Of a stretch of 35,574 nucleotides of DNA, positions 1 to 7,859 are shown piece by piece. Source of the DNA: Pseudomonas sp. Lineage in GTDB: Bacteria > Pseudomonadota > Gammaproteobacteria > Pseudomonadales > Pseudomonadaceae. The notes under the pieces were generated by a model. The model was not told where the DNA came from and searched no databases. It was given only the letters and a program-made list of their open reading frames with translations. The stretch covers positions 1 through 35,574 of the forward strand of contig NZ_JAQGNX010000068.1 in assembly GCF_028293835.1 (NCBI RefSeq), given 5' to 3'. Each line of letters opens with the position of its first letter. Position 1 is the first letter of the stretch. Both the position numbers and the translations under genes were made by a program.

Positions 1-179
1 TCGTTGAGGTATTGGCCTTAGGCTGGCATCTTAGCATTAAGCTCGAACGGCAGGAAATGGATCTCCGCCTTGACCTCATCGCCTAGATCATCCATCGCCT
101 GGATCAACGAGCGCAGACCAACCACACACCATGTGCAGGACACATCGGAGACGAATTCGATTTTCAGGGCAGTGCTCAT
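1..179 (-). pseudogene. DsbA/FrnE-family oxidoreductase, N-terminal part with premature stop (runs off window)
   Basis: The first 53 codons match the N-terminus of a FrnE-like, DsbA-fold thiol oxidoreductase: a beta strand, the segment VSDVSCTWC at the active site, then HFLPFELN. The start is the ATG at 179, with GAGG just upstream; an upstream in-frame extension to 245 looks non-coding. A TAA at 18-20 stops the frame directly after the motif KMPA, and the downstream in-frame codons (GQYLN) continue the family sequence. The family normally has Glu at the stop position (GAA to TAA). The usual CPWC active site reads CTWC here, again one base change (CCA to ACA). The rest of the gene lies outside the window. 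It is called a pseudogene because of the stop; a sequencing error is possible. Confidence 0.6.
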
Positions 180-250
180 GGAACCCTCGCTCACAATTGG
201 CAGTGGGAAAGCGCACACTTTACACCTTCGAACCACCCCGCTCATCTGAA

Positions 251-1243
251 CTACAACTGGGCGATATGCGCGACATCGTGTTTATGGGCGTTCAGGTACG
301 GCAATACCGCAGCCAGTAACGGCGCTTTGAACACCTCTTGAAAGCGATGGGCCATGCCCGGAATCAAGCGTAATTCGCTGCCGTGGATATGCGCAGCAAC
401 ATGAATACCGTGCATTACCGGCAATAACGGATCGGCCGTGCCATGTATCACCAGCGCGGGCAGCCGCAGGCGATCCAGTAGTTCGACGCGGCTGGGTTCA
501 GCCAAAATCGCCAGGATCTGTCGCTTTACCCCGTCAGGATTAAACGCCCGGTCGTAGGAAGCAGCCGCTTGCTGCAGGAGCATTTTGCGATCGTCCACGA
601 CGTGCGGGCTGCCCAGCGCCGCCAGCAGATCGGCCTGCTGTTCCAACGCCACTTCGCGATTCGGCGCACTGCGGCGGGCGAGCAGTTGCAGCAATGCAGG
701 CGTCGGCATCGGCAAGCCTGGTGCGCCAGAACTGGTCATGATCAAAGTCAGGCTCTCGACGCGATCAGGCACCAGGTCGGCCATATGCTGGGCGATCATG
801 CCGCCCATGCTCGCGCCCAACACATGGAAATGCCGGATGTTCAGCGCGTCCATCAAACCAACCGCGTCATTGGCCATGTCCGTCAGGGAATAGGGCGCCG
901 ACACCGGCAACCCGATCTTGTAGCGCAGCACTTCGAATGTCAGATTGGGGCTGGCAGGCGCTTGCACCCACGTCGATAAACCGGCATCGCGATTGTCATA
1001 GCGAATCACCCGGAAGCCTTGCTGACACAGCGCAACCACCACCTCATCCGGCCAATGAATCAGCTGCCCACCCAGGCCCATGACCAACACCAACGCAGGA
1101 TCGGAATCGCGTCCGATGCTTTGGTAAGCCAGATGAACCTGCGCCAGGTCAGCCATTTGAGTCGGGACATTTACATCACACCGAGACGCCGCAAAAGCCG
1201 GCAAGCCGCACAACAGCGCGACGCAAAAAATGAACACCCGCAT
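251..1243 (-). CDS. Exported alpha/beta-fold hydrolase
   Basis: This is a single-domain alpha/beta hydrolase of about 330 residues. The chosen ATG at 1243 gives a signal peptide at once (MRVFIFCVALLCG, cleaved near AFAAS), so it probably acts in the periplasm or outside the cell. An in-frame TTG four codons upstream is possible; neither start has a strong ribosome-binding site. The fold markers are VLVMGLGGQ (oxyanion loop), the nucleophile elbow GASMGG, an acid in HGTADPLLP and the catalytic His in GMAHRF, so the triad is complete. The substrate cannot be told from sequence; esterase- or lipase-like relatives are common. It lies 72 bases upstream of the broken DsbA-like gene on the same strand. 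Confidence 0.85.
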   Translation of the reverse strand: MRVFIFCVALLCGLPAFAASRCDVNVPTQMADLAQVHLAYQSIGRDSDPALVLVMGLGGQLIHWPDEVVVALCQQGFRVIRYDNRDAGLSTWVQAPASPNLTFEVLRYKIGLPVSAPYSLTDMANDAVGLMDALNIRHFHVLGASMGGMIAQHMADLVPDRVESLTLIMTSSGAPGLPMPTPALLQLLARRSAPNREVALEQQADLLAALGSPHVVDDRKMLLQQAAASYDRAFNPDGVKRQILAILAEPSRVELLDRLRLPALVIHGTADPLLPVMHGIHVAAHIHGSELRLIPGMAHRFQEVFKAPLLAAVLPYLNAHKHDVAHIAQL

Positions 1244-1362
1244 TCCACACACCAAGCCGTAATCCCCAATAGCTGCGGAGTGTGCTGGGGTTTACAAAAG
1301 CGCGCTGCCACAGTTGCGTGACAGTTTGATGAAGATGGGGTGAGTGGTAGGTGTGTCATGCC

Positions 1363-1437
1363 GGTGCGCCAGCTTCCCCAGCGGTGTAGCAATCGCGACT
1401 GGAATACCAGAGCGGTTTTCAGCTTTAAACGGTCGGG
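1363..1437 (-). pseudogene. Relic of a second T6SS effector gene C-terminal region
   Basis: This short stretch aligns with the inside of the adjacent effector gene (about 2230-2297). It includes an identical 15-mer, CCAGAGCGGTTTTCA, at 1407-1421 and 2279-2293, plus GACTGGA and GTGCGCCAGC blocks in the same order and spacing. On the minus strand the last part still reads LHRWGSWRTGM, against LVHRWGRAGAHDM in the intact effector, but stops and a frameshift precede it. It begins ten bases past the stop of the immunity candidate. The likely origin is a duplicated or recombined effector module that decayed. Confidence 0.6.
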
Positions 1438-1446
1438 AGAATTACC

Positions 1447-1833
1447 CTAGACCAGACCGAACTCTCCAGCCAACCACATACATATCATTATCAAAAGAAA
1501 AACTATAACACTCCATTGTAGCATTATCAGCTTGAGCTTAATTGGCCCGGGCAAGTTAATAAAATCAACTTCGCCGAGGCTGCCTCGCTTAATATAATTC
1601 TTTGAAAATGTAACGTAGCTTGAGATAGCTCCTATCATTAGCAGCCTTCCCCATGGCCCTCCATGCCTGAGAGGGCTTAGAGTTATGACGGCGGGACTGT
1701 TTGTAAAATAGTCGAGCAACCGGTATGTTCTCGTGTATGCCATATGTAGCGCTACTCCAAGACAGATAAAAATCCCTACGACATCAATGACTCCAATAAC
1801 TAGAAATATTTTATCAGCAAGGGCGAGGCTCAC
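1447..1833 (-). CDS. Small inner-membrane protein, probable immunity protein to the adjacent T6SS effector
   Basis: The 128-residue protein has three predicted hydrophobic segments (about residues 9-31, 62-76 and 102-123) and no recognised domain. It starts with GTG, and the GTGA shared with the effector stop gives a 4-nt overlap, so translation is probably coupled. Its place directly behind an effector that ends in a glycine-rich hydrophobic region suggests a membrane immunity protein that blocks a pore-forming toxin; this is inference from context. Base composition is clearly more AT-rich than in the flanking housekeeping genes, which fits a transferred module. Confidence 0.6.
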   Translation of the reverse strand: MSLALADKIFLVIGVIDVVGIFICLGVALHMAYTRTYRLLDYFTNSPAVITLSPLRHGGPWGRLLMIGAISSYVTFSKNYIKRGSLGEVDFINLPGPIKLKLIMLQWSVIVFLLIMICMWLAGEFGLV

Positions 1834-3296
1834 TTAGCCACCTGATAGATTTTTTCAGCCAACTGCTCGACAGCTTTTCCACCAACATAGCCTCCTGAGA
1901 AAGACGCTATTCCGACTCCCACAATACCGCATACAAGCACTGCCCCTCCTCCCGTTGGTACTCCTAGGCTGACGCACAACCCTGTAACAACGGGGCCGGT
2001 TACGGTAAAGCCTGCAGCTGCGCCACCAGCAACTGTGCCGAGGAAACTTCCACTTTCAGTATATTTCACCCTTTCACAGGCATCGGCATCACCCGCCGCG
2101 CATACATCTTGCACCTTCATATAAGAAGCACCGCCGCCGATAGCGATACCGACATACCCTCCATATTTTAGGTAATTAGACGCTTTGGTAACACCAGCCA
2201 GATGCGTAAGATAACCAGGATTCATATCGTGTGCGCCAGCCCGTCCCCATCGATGTACCAGACTCCGACTGGATATACCCAGAGCGGTTTTCAACTTGGG
2301 GTGATCGGGGAAACCAATGCCTTTTTTGGTCAATGAAGTGAGGTGACCATCGAGCAAATTTAATAAGCGTTTACGTTCCGCGAAAAACTCGGCTGAGCGT
2401 AGATGGCCAAATTTTTTGAAACTGCTCGTGTGCAAGTCATCTATCTCTTTTAATAGTACTTCCACACTCTTCAGGTTGTTCGCCAGGATCGCCTCGCCTA
2501 CCCCTATCGATGTAGATCCCTTTGTCAAAAATGTTTCAATCTCATCCCGATGACGGACCATAAAGTCCGCTTCCTCGGAACTGAGGTCAGCCAATAACTC
2601 ATTTACCCTGCGGGCCGCTTCCATTAGCCGGGCTTCTTCTTCCGAGCATTGGTAGTTACTGGGATCGCTTAGCACGATCATCTGCCCGGCTTTAATCTGA
2701 TCCAAACCGGGATTCAAGGCCCGGAACTTGGCGAGGACAGTGGGGGTGGGTGAAGTGAACAACTCAGCTTGCAGCGTTTCTACCGTGGTGCTTTTGGGCA
2801 CGATGTAAAACCCTGGGTCGTAGAGTTCGACGGCTGCCGGCCATTCTTCTGGGGGCATCATCCTATTAGGTTTTACTCTCAACCGCTGAGCTTCGGCTTT
2901 GGTCGCGCTCAGTGCTTTTTGTTCCGGCGTTTCACGGTATTGCTCATGAACAAAGCGAGATAAACGTTTGGGGTCGGGTAACAATGGAGTGAGGTGTAAC
3001 GCTGAGGTGTTTTTGGTCGCGTAGGTCAGCGCGCCTGGTTCGATGTGCCTCACGGCCCGCGATTGGTTCGAGAGGCTACGCTGTTCTTGCAACAGTTCGT
3101 GCATACCTTGTTCAGGTGTTTTCCGGCTCAACTGCACGGCATCGACGATGCCTTTTGCGTAGACGGAGACTTCCCGACTGAACTGCAGTCGGCGTTTACC
3201 GTCGCTTAAATGACGAACGCCGACAGTCATGGCATGTGACGACAACTGACTGGCCGCTTTTGTAACATCGTGGATGTCGTAGCGGTTTGGGTTCAT
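1830..3296 (-). CDS. Candidate T6SS effector with LysM-like domain and glycine-rich hydrophobic C-terminus
   Basis: The 488-residue protein is encoded directly after Hcp with an ATGA overlap. Residues 1-160 are helical with no recognised fold. Residues about 162-210 resemble LysM (FYIVPKSTTVETL, then NPGL...IKAGQMIVLS), a peptidoglycan-binding module. Residues 215-325 are charged and look coiled-coil. Residues 375-392 and 416-472 are rich in Gly, Ala and Val and hydrophobic, alternating with four Cys (399, 407, 441, 456). Such a tail in a cargo protein suggests membrane insertion, as in colicin-like pore formers, and the next gene encodes a membrane protein fit for immunity. No enzymatic motif is visible. 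The toxin role is inferred from the Hcp linkage, the tail and the neighbour. A structural or adhesin-like role is less likely. Confidence 0.65.
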   Translation of the reverse strand: MNPNRYDIHDVTKAASQLSSHAMTVGVRHLSDGKRRLQFSREVSVYAKGIVDAVQLSRKTPEQGMHELLQEQRSLSNQSRAVRHIEPGALTYATKNTSALHLTPLLPDPKRLSRFVHEQYRETPEQKALSATKAEAQRLRVKPNRMMPPEEWPAAVELYDPGFYIVPKSTTVETLQAELFTSPTPTVLAKFRALNPGLDQIKAGQMIVLSDPSNYQCSEEEARLMEAARRVNELLADLSSEEADFMVRHRDEIETFLTKGSTSIGVGEAILANNLKSVEVLLKEIDDLHTSSFKKFGHLRSAEFFAERKRLLNLLDGHLTSLTKKGIGFPDHPKLKTALGISSRSLVHRWGRAGAHDMNPGYLTHLAGVTKASNYLKYGGYVGIAIGGGASYMKVQDVCAAGDADACERVKYTESGSFLGTVAGGAAAGFTVTGPVVTGLCVSLGVPTGGGAVLVCGIVGVGIASFSGGYVGGKAVEQLAEKIYQVAK

Positions 3297-3778
3297 GACT
3301 TACTGCCCCAAAAGCTATAAGCACTGCTATTAGCTAAATGCTGTGTCCAGCGAATATCCTGATAGCTGAGGGCCACATGTTCTTGAAAGTCGGCATCCGG
3401 TTGCGAAAGCGTATCGGGCATCGAATGTGAAAGGTCCGCGATGATTCCCCCCGATAACTTCGCAGAAAGGTACAGTTCCTGGCCGCCATTGGCTGCCACC
3501 CGGTAGAAGCTAATCGTGCACTCTACCTCCTCGCTATTAGAAAACGCTTGAGCAAGCAGCGGTGTCGATTTGTCGGAGTATTTTGTGATGACAATCGGGT
3601 TGTGTATCGGGTGGTTGGAATTGCCGGAGCGGGTCATGTTGTGGTGGTAAGACAACACCATTATTTCGTCGGTATGTCCGGACTGATATTTATTGCCAAG
3701 AGACTCTGGAGTTGAGCACTTTTCTGAAATCAGCTTTTGGGTCTTACCGGTAATGGTCATGTATGCGGTGCTGGCCAT
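3293..3778 (-). CDS. hcp: Type VI secretion system tube protein Hcp (TssD)
   Basis: This is a 161-residue Hcp family protein, which stacks as hexameric rings to form the inner tube of the T6SS and often carries small effectors. Recognisable segments in order are AYMTITGKTQKLIS, the stretch from GNKYQSGHTDEIMVL to YHHNMTRSGN, KYSDKSTPLL, EEVECTISFYR and, near the C-terminus, QDIRWTQHL and YSFWG. The ATG at 3778 is chosen because it has AAGGA nine bases upstream and matches the usual Hcp start; an open frame extends further upstream to 3892 but does not resemble the family. No other T6SS structural gene is in the window, so this is an orphan hcp locus that depends on an apparatus encoded elsewhere. 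It overlaps the effector gene by 4 nt. Confidence 0.9.
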   Translation of the reverse strand: MASTAYMTITGKTQKLISEKCSTPESLGNKYQSGHTDEIMVLSYHHNMTRSGNSNHPIHNPIVITKYSDKSTPLLAQAFSNSEEVECTISFYRVAANGGQELYLSAKLSGGIIADLSHSMPDTLSQPDADFQEHVALSYQDIRWTQHLANSSAYSFWGSKS

Positions 3779-3984
3779 GAGTGCGCGTCCTTTTTCGTCG
3801 GACGTACAGGCTACTGAAAAGCAAAACGGCTGAATGTAGGACGCATCGAGAACTGGAGTAGGAAACGTCCCAAGCAACTTGTAACTCTCCAATGTCTCGA
3901 CATTCAGCGTGTTACAGGACGATCCGCAAATAGCCTATGCACCTGCCACAACATGAGACAAACTAATCGCACATAAAACCATCA

Positions 3985-3997
3985 CGAAATTATTTCA
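3985..3997. promoter_or_regulatory. Possible MetR autoregulatory box
   Basis: The sequence CGAAATTATTTCA matches the MetR consensus TGAA-N5-TTCA in seven of eight fixed positions. It lies 11 bases before the metR start codon, between the divergent hcp and metR genes. Autoregulation of metR is known in enterobacteria; here it is inferred from the site alone. Confidence 0.35.
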
Positions 3998-4008
3998 CGG
4001 AGCCTCTT

Positions 4009-4926
4009 GTGCTGGAAATTCGCCATTTGAAAACTCTGCAGGCTCTGCGTGAAGCTGACAGTCTGGTTGAGGCCGCCGAGCGTTTGCACCTGACCCAGTC
4101 TGCGTTGTCGCATCAATTCAAAGAACTGGAAGAGCGCGTCGGCCTGCCGCTGTTCGCACGTAAGACCAAACCGGTGCGCTTCACCAGCGCCGGGCTGCGG
4201 CTTTTGCAGTTGGCCGACTTGATGCTGCCGCAACTGCGCAGTGCCGAACGCGACATCGCGCGATTGGCGGGCGGCACGGCTGGACGCTTGCATATGGCTA
4301 TTGAATGCCACAGCTGTTTCCAGTGGCTGATGCCCACCATCGATCAATTTCGCGACGCCTGGCCGGAAGTGGAATTGGATCTGGCCTCAGGTTTTGCCTT
4401 TGCACCGCTGCCAGCACTGGCTCGTGGCGATCTGGATTTAGTGGTGACTTCCGACCCACTGGAACTGGCGGGCATTACGTACGTGCCACTGTTCACCTAC
4501 GAAGCGATGCTCGCGGTGGCTAACCAGCATCCGTTAGCCAACAAGCCGTACGTGGTGCCGGAAGATTTGCTCAAGGAAACCCTGATCACTTATCCGGTGG
4601 AGCGCGACCGGCTGGATATCTTCACCCGTTTCCTTGAGCCGGCGGACGTGGAACCGGCGCAAGTACGCACCTCGGAATTGACCGTGATGATGATGCAGTT
4701 GGTGGCCAGCGGTCGCGGAGTGTGCGGCATGCCGCATTGGGCGCTGCATGAATACAGCTCGCGCGGCTACGTGAAGGCCAAGCGGCTGGGTGAGAAAGGC
4801 TTGTTTGCCACGCTGTACGCCGGCATCCGCGCCGACATGCTGGATGCGCCGTACATGAGGGACTTTCTGCTGACGGCGAAAGACACGTCGTTTTCGACGC
4901 TAAATGGGGTGAGTGCTGTGAGGTAA
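4009..4926 (+). CDS. metR: LysR-family methionine regulator MetR
   Basis: The 305-residue LysR-type regulator follows E. coli MetR closely: HLKTLQALRE, then the winged helix SLVEAAERLHLTQSALSHQF at about 18-37, and in the effector domain AIECHSCFQWLMP, GDLDLVVTSD, TYPVERDRLDIF and GMPHWAL. MetR activates metE, metH and related genes with homocysteine as co-effector. The start is GTG at 4009, with CGGAG upstream; the protein begins MLEIRHLK as in the family. It is transcribed away from the hcp module and is probably unrelated to it. No frame damage is visible. Confidence 0.92.
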   Translation: MLEIRHLKTLQALREADSLVEAAERLHLTQSALSHQFKELEERVGLPLFARKTKPVRFTSAGLRLLQLADLMLPQLRSAERDIARLAGGTAGRLHMAIECHSCFQWLMPTIDQFRDAWPEVELDLASGFAFAPLPALARGDLDLVVTSDPLELAGITYVPLFTYEAMLAVANQHPLANKPYVVPEDLLKETLITYPVERDRLDIFTRFLEPADVEPAQVRTSELTVMMMQLVASGRGVCGMPHWALHEYSSRGYVKAKRLGEKGLFATLYAGIRADMLDAPYMRDFLLTAKDTSFSTLNGVSAVR

Positions 4927-4968
4927 GGCGGTGCATCAGGCAAACCGCGGCGTGTCAGTTACTCCGCC

Positions 4969-4990
4969 TCGCCAACAAGTTGGCTCCTAC
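4969..4990. repeat. REP-type palindromic element (single copy)
   Basis: The core TCGCCAACAAGTTGGCTCCTAC is a near-palindrome between metR and the convergent L31 gene. The same core occurs at 26241-26264 and, inverted, at 26287-26310, with a diverged copy at 19836-19858. This is the typical form of Pseudomonas extragenic REP sequences. Confidence 0.75.
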
Positions 4991-5012
4991 CGGGGATATG
5001 ATAGGGCAGTGA

Positions 5013-5297
5013 TTATTCCCCGGTCGCCTCTTCTTCTTTCTTAGCTCCCGATCCAAACGTTGAGAAGCGTTTGTTGAAGCCGGCGATCCGACCTTCAGTG
5101 GCAGTTTTGCGTTGTTGGCCGGTGTACATCGGGTGCGAGGCGCTGGAAACATCGAGCGCGACATACGGATAGGTTTGGCCGTCTGAATGCTTATGCGTAC
5201 GCTCAGTGTCGACCGTGGAGCCGATCAGAAAGAATGTATCGGACGCAGTGTCGTGAAACAGCACAGAACGATATTCAGGGTGGATTCCCGTTTTCAT
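5013..5297 (-). CDS. rpmE2: Ribosomal protein L31 type B (zinc-independent paralogue)
   Basis: The 94-residue product begins [10 protein letters not shown] and contains [39 protein letters not shown] and [10 protein letters not shown], all typical of type B L31. It has no Cys, so it lacks the zinc ribbon of L31 type A and can replace it in the 50S subunit during zinc starvation. The start is the ATG at 5297 with GGAGG six bases upstream; the open frame up to 5426 is not used. The C-terminal tail [10 protein letters not shown] is acidic and slightly longer than usual. A Zur-like palindrome lies 37 bases upstream of the start codon. Confidence 0.95.
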   Translation of the reverse strand: MKTGIHPEYRSVLFHDTASDTFFLIGSTVDTERTHKHSDGQTYPYVALDVSSASHPMYTGQQRKTATEGRIAGFNKRFSTFGSGAKKEEEATGE

Positions 5298-5333
5298 GGT
5301 GAGCCTCCGGCAGTTCTTGATCAGGTTATTTAC

Positions 5334-5348
5334 TGTTATACAGTAACA
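5334..5348. promoter_or_regulatory. Zur-like operator upstream of rpmE2
   Basis: TGTTATACAGTAACA is a palindrome with arms TGTTA/TAACA that resembles the Zur box core (GTTATA...TAAC). It sits in the promoter region of a zinc-free L31 paralogue, a classical Zur target, which supports zinc-dependent repression. This was assigned by eye, not by a matrix score. Confidence 0.6.
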
Positions 5349-5422
5349 TAACGACAAAATCGGGTGATACCGAATCGCAATATGATTAGAACGCTGCGGA
5401 CTAAAGCTTAATGCCAGCAAAG

Positions 5423-5452
5423 GCATTGCGGTCTGCTGCCAGACCGCAATGC
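5423..5452 (-). terminator. Hairpin after the APC permease gene, terminator-like
   Basis: There is a perfect 13-bp stem (5423-5435 with 5440-5452) around a four-base loop, eight bases past the permease stop. On the minus strand it is followed only by CTTTGC, so the U-tract is weak. It may end permease transcription before the promoter region of rpmE2. Confidence 0.5.
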
Positions 5453-5459
5453 AGCGCTA

Positions 5460-6785
5460 TCAGTTAGTTTCCTGAAAGTCCATTTCCGGCGGTTGGCGAC
5501 GAAAGCCGCTGGTTAGCCATGCCAAGTAAACAATCCCCACTGCTAACCAGCTAACCCCAAGGATAAGCGCCATTTTGTCGAGGCTTATCATCAGCCACAA
5601 GCACGCCACTGCCCCGATCAGCGGGAAAACCAAAAACAGTATCAGCTCGCGAAGCCCTCGGTTTTTAGCCCCGATCCAGTAGTGGAAGATCACCGACACG
5701 TTAACCAGAGTGAATGCCAGAAAGGCGCCGAAATTGATGAAGGAGGTCGAGGTCGTGACATCCAGTTTCAGCGCCATTAGCGCCACCACGCCGCACAATA
5801 TGATGCTGTTGACCGGAGTGCCGAAGCGCTCGCTGACCCGACCGAAGAATGACGTCGATAGCACGCCGTCGCGGCCCATTGCATATAGAAGGCGCGAACC
5901 GCTGGCTTGTGCCGCGAGGCCCGATGCGAACTGGCCGACAACCATACCAATCATGAAGAAACTGACGAACAGGTCCCCACCAATATTCCTGGCGATTTCG
6001 TAGGCGGCCGAATCCGAGTTTTCGAACACTATTGACGGGTGCGCCAGTTGCACGAAGTACGACACGACAATGAAGATCAGGCCGCCAATTAAAGCGATCA
6101 ACATGATCGCCCGGGGAATCGTGCGCACCGGATCCTTGGTCTCTTCAGTCATGGTGCTGACCGCATCGAAGCCAAGGAACGAATAGCAGGCAATCGCTGC
6201 ACCGCTCATGATCAACGGCAATTTCATGTCGCCAGAGATGAAGGGTTTCAACGTCCACAACGGCGTGCTGGCGTCTCCACCAATGTAATGAATGCACAGC
6301 ACGACAAACGCCACTAACACCAGCATTTGAATGAGCATCAGCAAAGCGCTGACGGTATTAGCCAGCTTCAGGCCGACGATGTTGATTAGCGTAGTAATGA
6401 CGATAAACGCCAATACCCAAACCGGCTGCGGCACTGAAGGAAAAGCTGAGCCCAGATAAGCAGCGCCAATAAGCCAGATTGCCATTGGCAAAAACAGATA
6501 GTCGAGCAGGACCGCCCACCCGGCGAGAAACCCAAGTTTCGGGCTGATGGCTTTACGCACGTAACTGTAGGCGGAACCGGCGACCGGGAACGCCGCAGCC
6601 ATGTGGCCATAGCTCAATGCGGTGAAGAACATCGGCACCAACGCTGCCAGATACGCCGCTGGCACCATGCCGTTGGTGGATGTGGCCAAGATGCCAAATG
6701 TCGCGAGGACGACGGTAGGTGTCATATAAGCGATGCCGAACAGCACCACCGCCCCTAATGAAAGGGTGCGTTGCAATCGAGCCAT
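5460..6785 (-). CDS. APC-superfamily amino acid/amine permease
   Basis: The 441-residue integral membrane protein has about 12 hydrophobic helices and begins LQRTLSLGAVVLFGIAYMTPT, the glycine-rich first helix of APC transporters. Other markers are FPVAGSAYSYVRKA (helix 2-3), SFLGFDAVSTMTEETKDPVRTIPRAI (helix 6 region) and GSRLLYAMGRDGVLS (helix 8 region). It should import an amino acid, polyamine or similar amine with protons. It is on the same strand as, and 123 bases downstream of, the RamA-like amidase, so it may bring in that enzyme's substrate; the exact compound is unknown. Confidence 0.85.
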   Translation of the reverse strand: MARLQRTLSLGAVVLFGIAYMTPTVVLATFGILATSTNGMVPAAYLAALVPMFFTALSYGHMAAAFPVAGSAYSYVRKAISPKLGFLAGWAVLLDYLFLPMAIWLIGAAYLGSAFPSVPQPVWVLAFIVITTLINIVGLKLANTVSALLMLIQMLVLVAFVVLCIHYIGGDASTPLWTLKPFISGDMKLPLIMSGAAIACYSFLGFDAVSTMTEETKDPVRTIPRAIMLIALIGGLIFIVVSYFVQLAHPSIVFENSDSAAYEIARNIGGDLFVSFFMIGMVVGQFASGLAAQASGSRLLYAMGRDGVLSTSFFGRVSERFGTPVNSIILCGVVALMALKLDVTTSTSFINFGAFLAFTLVNVSVIFHYWIGAKNRGLRELILFLVFPLIGAVACLWLMISLDKMALILGVSWLAVGIVYLAWLTSGFRRQPPEMDFQETN

Positions 6786-6908
6786 GAGCTATTACTCCGG
6801 GATTATTGATTTTATGGCAGAGAAAAATTCGGCAGAACAAACACTGTTTTTATGAATGAAATGCAGACCGTCCCCACGCTCTGCGCGGAAACGATCAGTG
6901 ACTCGGTG

Positions 6909-7724
6909 TTACGGAATCAGCAGCTCACGCCGACCGTCATCGTGTTCGACAACGTGGCCTGGCAAGCGGATACGTTGATCATCCAGGTAGCGGTAGTCTT
7001 GGCGCGCGGCGGCCAGCTGGCTGAAGTCCAGCTCCACACTGAACTGGCACTCCTCACGGCTGGCTTCATGAATCATTGTGCCGAAGGGGTCGACCAAGGC
7101 ACTGCCACCGGCAAACACCAGATTGTTATTGCCGCCACCCACCCGATTTACCATCACGGCGAAAGCCTGGTTTTCCTGCGCGCGGGCCATGATCGCGGTG
7201 CGGTGAGTCGGACCATAGGGGTCCATATTGCCGTTGGTCACGATGATTAAATCGGCTCCGATCTGCGCGATTGCGCGGGCGGTCTCCGGGAATTCAATGT
7301 CGTAACAGATCAGTAGGCCAATTCGCACGCCGCTCCACTCACACGTGACATATCTGTCCCCGACCTGAAAAACACTGCGTTCAGAGGGCCACAAATGGGT
7401 CTTGCGATATTGCAGCGCGATACCGTCCGGGGTGATCAGCAATGTGGTGTTATAGAATGTGCCTTGGGCGTTTTCCGCGAAGCCAATCACAACGGCAATG
7501 TTGTGCTCGCGAGCGGCTTGCTGCACGGCTCGCACGGCGGGGCCATCTATCGGCTCAGCCACCTGAGCCACGGTATCAATGGAAGGAAACCCCATCAGAT
7601 AGGTTTCCGGAAATACGATTAACCGGGTGTCACTGGCGCACGCTGCAATCGCGGCTAATGCCCGCTGCAGGTTGTACGCGGTGCCGTTATCCTGGCCTGC
7701 CAGTTGGGCAAGTTCGACCTTCAT
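6909..7724 (-). CDS. Carbon-nitrogen hydrolase, RamA-like amidase
   Basis: The 271-residue nitrilase-superfamily enzyme carries the full catalytic triad: Glu40 in FPETY, Lys108 in RKTHLW and Cys140 in LICYDIEFPE. The overall sequence, including NGNMDPYGPTHRTAIMARAQ and the C-terminal HDDGRRELLIP, strongly recalls the R-stereoselective amidase RamA of Pseudomonas. It should cleave a carboxamide to acid and ammonia in the cytoplasm. The start is the ATG at 7724 with AAGGAG upstream; the longer open frame to 8456 runs antisense through the LuxR gene and is spurious. It is transcribed divergently from the LuxR-type regulator, which is the likely controller. The natural substrate is not known. Confidence 0.88.
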   Translation of the reverse strand: MKVELAQLAGQDNGTAYNLQRALAAIAACASDTRLIVFPETYLMGFPSIDTVAQVAEPIDGPAVRAVQQAAREHNIAVVIGFAENAQGTFYNTTLLITPDGIALQYRKTHLWPSERSVFQVGDRYVTCEWSGVRIGLLICYDIEFPETARAIAQIGADLIIVTNGNMDPYGPTHRTAIMARAQENQAFAVMVNRVGGGNNNLVFAGGSALVDPFGTMIHEASREECQFSVELDFSQLAAARQDYRYLDDQRIRLPGHVVEHDDGRRELLIP

Positions 7725-7859
7725 GGGTTCTCCTTGTTCGACGTCGATGCCGACCCGGCACAATAAGTGCTGGATGGTCGTCGGCTGTGCGGGCAGTATG
7801 CGCATCAGCAACGAGTGCGGGGAATTACGCAGCTGTGGTAACCCAATAGGGGTAGGAGT

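Noticed and set aside
569..979. Long plus-strand frames opposite the alpha/beta hydrolase
   Set aside because: Antisense shadow frames of a GC-rich gene with Arg/His/Gln-rich, implausible products.
3779..3892. 38-codon N-terminal extension of Hcp
   Set aside because: The extension is not Hcp-like, and the internal ATG at 3778 has AAGGA at proper spacing and the standard Hcp start.
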